Made by a program: the position numbers and the translations under genes. Positions 5,770 through 7,014 of a stretch of DNA of 7,014 bases are shown here, piece after piece. Where the stretch lies: positions 1 to 7,014 of the forward strand of contig CAIXAQ010000669.1 of NCBI GenBank assembly GCA_903917425.1. Direction: 5' to 3'. Below the pieces are notes generated by a model. That model was not told the DNA's origin. It did not search any database and was given only the letters and a program-made list of their open reading frames with translations. This DNA comes from an uncultured Bacteroidales bacterium (GTDB lineage: Bacteria; Bacteroidota; Bacteroidia; Bacteroidales; UBA4417). Positions within the stretch are counted from its first letter, which is position 1. Every line of letters starts with the position of its first letter.

Positions 5770-7014
5770 TCAGCAATTCTTTACTAATAGCCGGGATTCC
5801 ATCATATCCAGAATAGCGTATTTAACGCCTTCACGTCCCAGACCGGATTCCTTTACACCTCCATACGGCATATGATCGACCCTAAAGGTGGGTGCATCGT
5901 TAATGATAACCCCGCCTACGCATAATTTATCAAATGCCTGATTCATCTCTGAAATGCTATCGGTAAAGACACCTGCCTGCAATCCGTACTTTCCTGAATT
6001 TACCCTGTCAATGGCTTCTGCAAAAGTTTTTACCGGCTCAATTACTACCAGCGGGCCAAAGACTTCACCGGAACAGACCAGCATATCTTCGTGGGTCCGG
6101 GTCAAAACGGTTGGTTGCATAAAGCGATCCACCCTTTTCCCGCCAACCAGTATTTTCGCTCCGCCTCCGACAGCTTCGGCAATCCAGTTTTCGACTCTTT
6201 CGGCATTTTCCTCATCTATCATAACGGCTATATCCGTTTCCGGATTTAAAGGATTGCCCGGTTTTAATTGTTTCACCTTTTCAACAAATTTTTCAATGAA
6301 AGCATCGTACAAATCCTGAATAACGTAAATTCGTTGGGTGTGAATGCAAACCTGGCCCGAATAAGCGAAGCCTCCGGCCACGCATTTTGTGATAGCAGAA
6401 TCCAGATCGGTACCATGCGAAACGATAACTCCCGCATTTCCGCCCAACTCAAGAACTACTTTTTTCTTTCCGGCTTCACGTTTCATTTTCCATCCCACCT
6501 CGGGCGAACCGGTAAACGACAGCAAACTTATCCGCTCATCGGTAACAAGCCTGTTTCCTGTGCGTCTGTCCATGGGCAAGATTGAAATAGCGCCTTTTGG
6601 TAAGATTGAATTGTCGATGATTTTTGCCAGCAATAATGTTGATAAGGGGGTCAGGCTCGAAGGTTTCAGGATTATTGGGCACCCGGCCGCGATGGCAGGG
6701 GCAATTTTGTGGACCGCCAGGTTAAGCGGAAAGTTGAACGGTGAAATTCCGGCAACAATTCCAATCGGAAAATATTTCACTAATCCTTCCTTTTGCGCAC
6801 CGGCTTTGGTCCAGTCGAGGCTGAAGTATTCGGATGGCAGCCGCTTACTCTCTTCGGCGGCTACTACAAAGGTCTGTATGGAACGATCCACTTCGGCCAA
6901 CGAATATCGGATGGGTTTGCCCGATTCGAGTGTGATAAGTTTGGCAAATTCCTCGCGTTGTGACAATAACTCCTCACTGATCTGTTTCAGGATGTTATAC
7001 CTTATGTAAGAAGG
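5770..7014 (-). CDS. NAD(P)-dependent aldehyde dehydrogenase, N-terminus cut off by the window edge
   Basis: Oxidises an aldehyde to the acid with NAD or NADP in the cytoplasm. The frame stays open through to base 7014, giving 414 residues; a TTG at 6966-6964 is internal, because residues before it (about RYNILKQISEELL) match the usual ALDH helix that precedes EEFAKLITLESGKP. Some 50-60 N-terminal residues are missing. Numbering from the window edge: SPFNFP with N94, ILKPS with K117, FTGSPEVG at 167-174, ELGGN with general base E189, and GQVC with the catalytic cysteine C223 (codon 6348-6346). Near the C-terminus, APTFRVDHMPYGGVKESGLGRE then VKYAI resembles the y4uC-like branch of the superfamily, from memory. 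Substrate is not predictable: lactaldehyde, succinate semialdehyde or glyceraldehyde-3-phosphate-like enzymes are all near relatives. It converges on cvpA. Confidence 0.93.
   Translation of the reverse strand, partial: PSYIRYNILKQISEELLSQREEFAKLITLESGKPIRYSLAEVDRSIQTFVVAAEESKRLPSEYFSLDWTKAGAQKEGLVKYFPIGIVAGISPFNFPLNLAVHKIAPAIAAGCPIILKPSSLTPLSTLLLAKIIDNSILPKGAISILPMDRRTGNRLVTDERISLLSFTGSPEVGWKMKREAGKKKVVLELGGNAGVIVSHGTDLDSAITKCVAGGFAYSGQVCIHTQRIYVIQDLYDAFIEKFVEKVKQLKPGNPLNPETDIAVMIDEENAERVENWIAEAVGGGAKILVGGKRVDRFMQPTVLTRTHEDMLVCSGEVFGPLVVIEPVKTFAEAIDRVNSGKYGLQAGVFTDSISEMNQAFDKLCVGGVIINDAPTFRVDHMPYGGVKESGLGREGVKYAILDMMESRLLVKNC

Noticed and set aside
5371..5776. Minus-strand open frames opposite cvpA
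   Set aside because: They are antisense to a gene with typical CvpA membrane segments and show no family signature.
6964..6966. TTG as the start of the aldehyde dehydrogenase
   Set aside because: The frame continues upstream with residues typical of the ALDH N-terminal helix, so the gene simply runs off the window.
5954..7009. Several plus-strand frames of 105-206 codons
   Set aside because: They are shadows of the aldehyde dehydrogenase gene, whose catalytic motifs are spread over the whole interval.

Overview
The window looks like an ordinary chromosomal segment from a member of the Bacteroidota, probably Bacteroidales or a relative. The evidence is an S46-family dipeptidyl peptidase (a family prominent in this phylum), protein sequences of Bacteroidota type, no clear Shine-Dalgarno sequences before the starts, and one exact match to the phylum's TAnnTTTG -7 promoter element upstream of the nucleotidyltransferase gene. 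The genus cannot be named from the sequence. I see no rRNA, tRNA, CRISPR array, transposase or phage gene.

Left half, minus strand (1-3376). Reading in the direction of transcription there is a tiny lipoprotein gene (3376-3146) that overlaps a SprT-like zinc metalloprotease gene (3162-2524), then a 212-bp gap, a mannose-1-phosphate guanylyltransferase gene (2311-1220), and the first 377 codons of a secreted S46 peptidase that runs off the left edge.

Right half. A 152-bp divergent intergenic region with a perfect 14-bp palindrome leads into plus-strand mlaE and mlaF homologues, which overlap by ATGA and encode the permease and ATPase of an MCE-type lipid transporter. A 235-bp stretch made almost wholly of short degenerate tandem repeats, mostly 7 bp, follows; it starts inside the mlaF coding sequence and ends 5 bp before a cvpA-family membrane protein gene. 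Two bases after cvpA stops, a convergent aldehyde dehydrogenase gene ends; its reading frame is open to the right edge, so its N-terminus is missing.

The genes do not form one pathway. The themes are cell-envelope maintenance (lipid transport, GDP-mannose supply, CvpA, a lipoprotein), peptide use (S46 peptidase) and aldehyde oxidation. The least ordinary part is the repeat block between mlaF and cvpA, which supplies the mlaF stop codon. I found no convincing undescribed multi-gene system.
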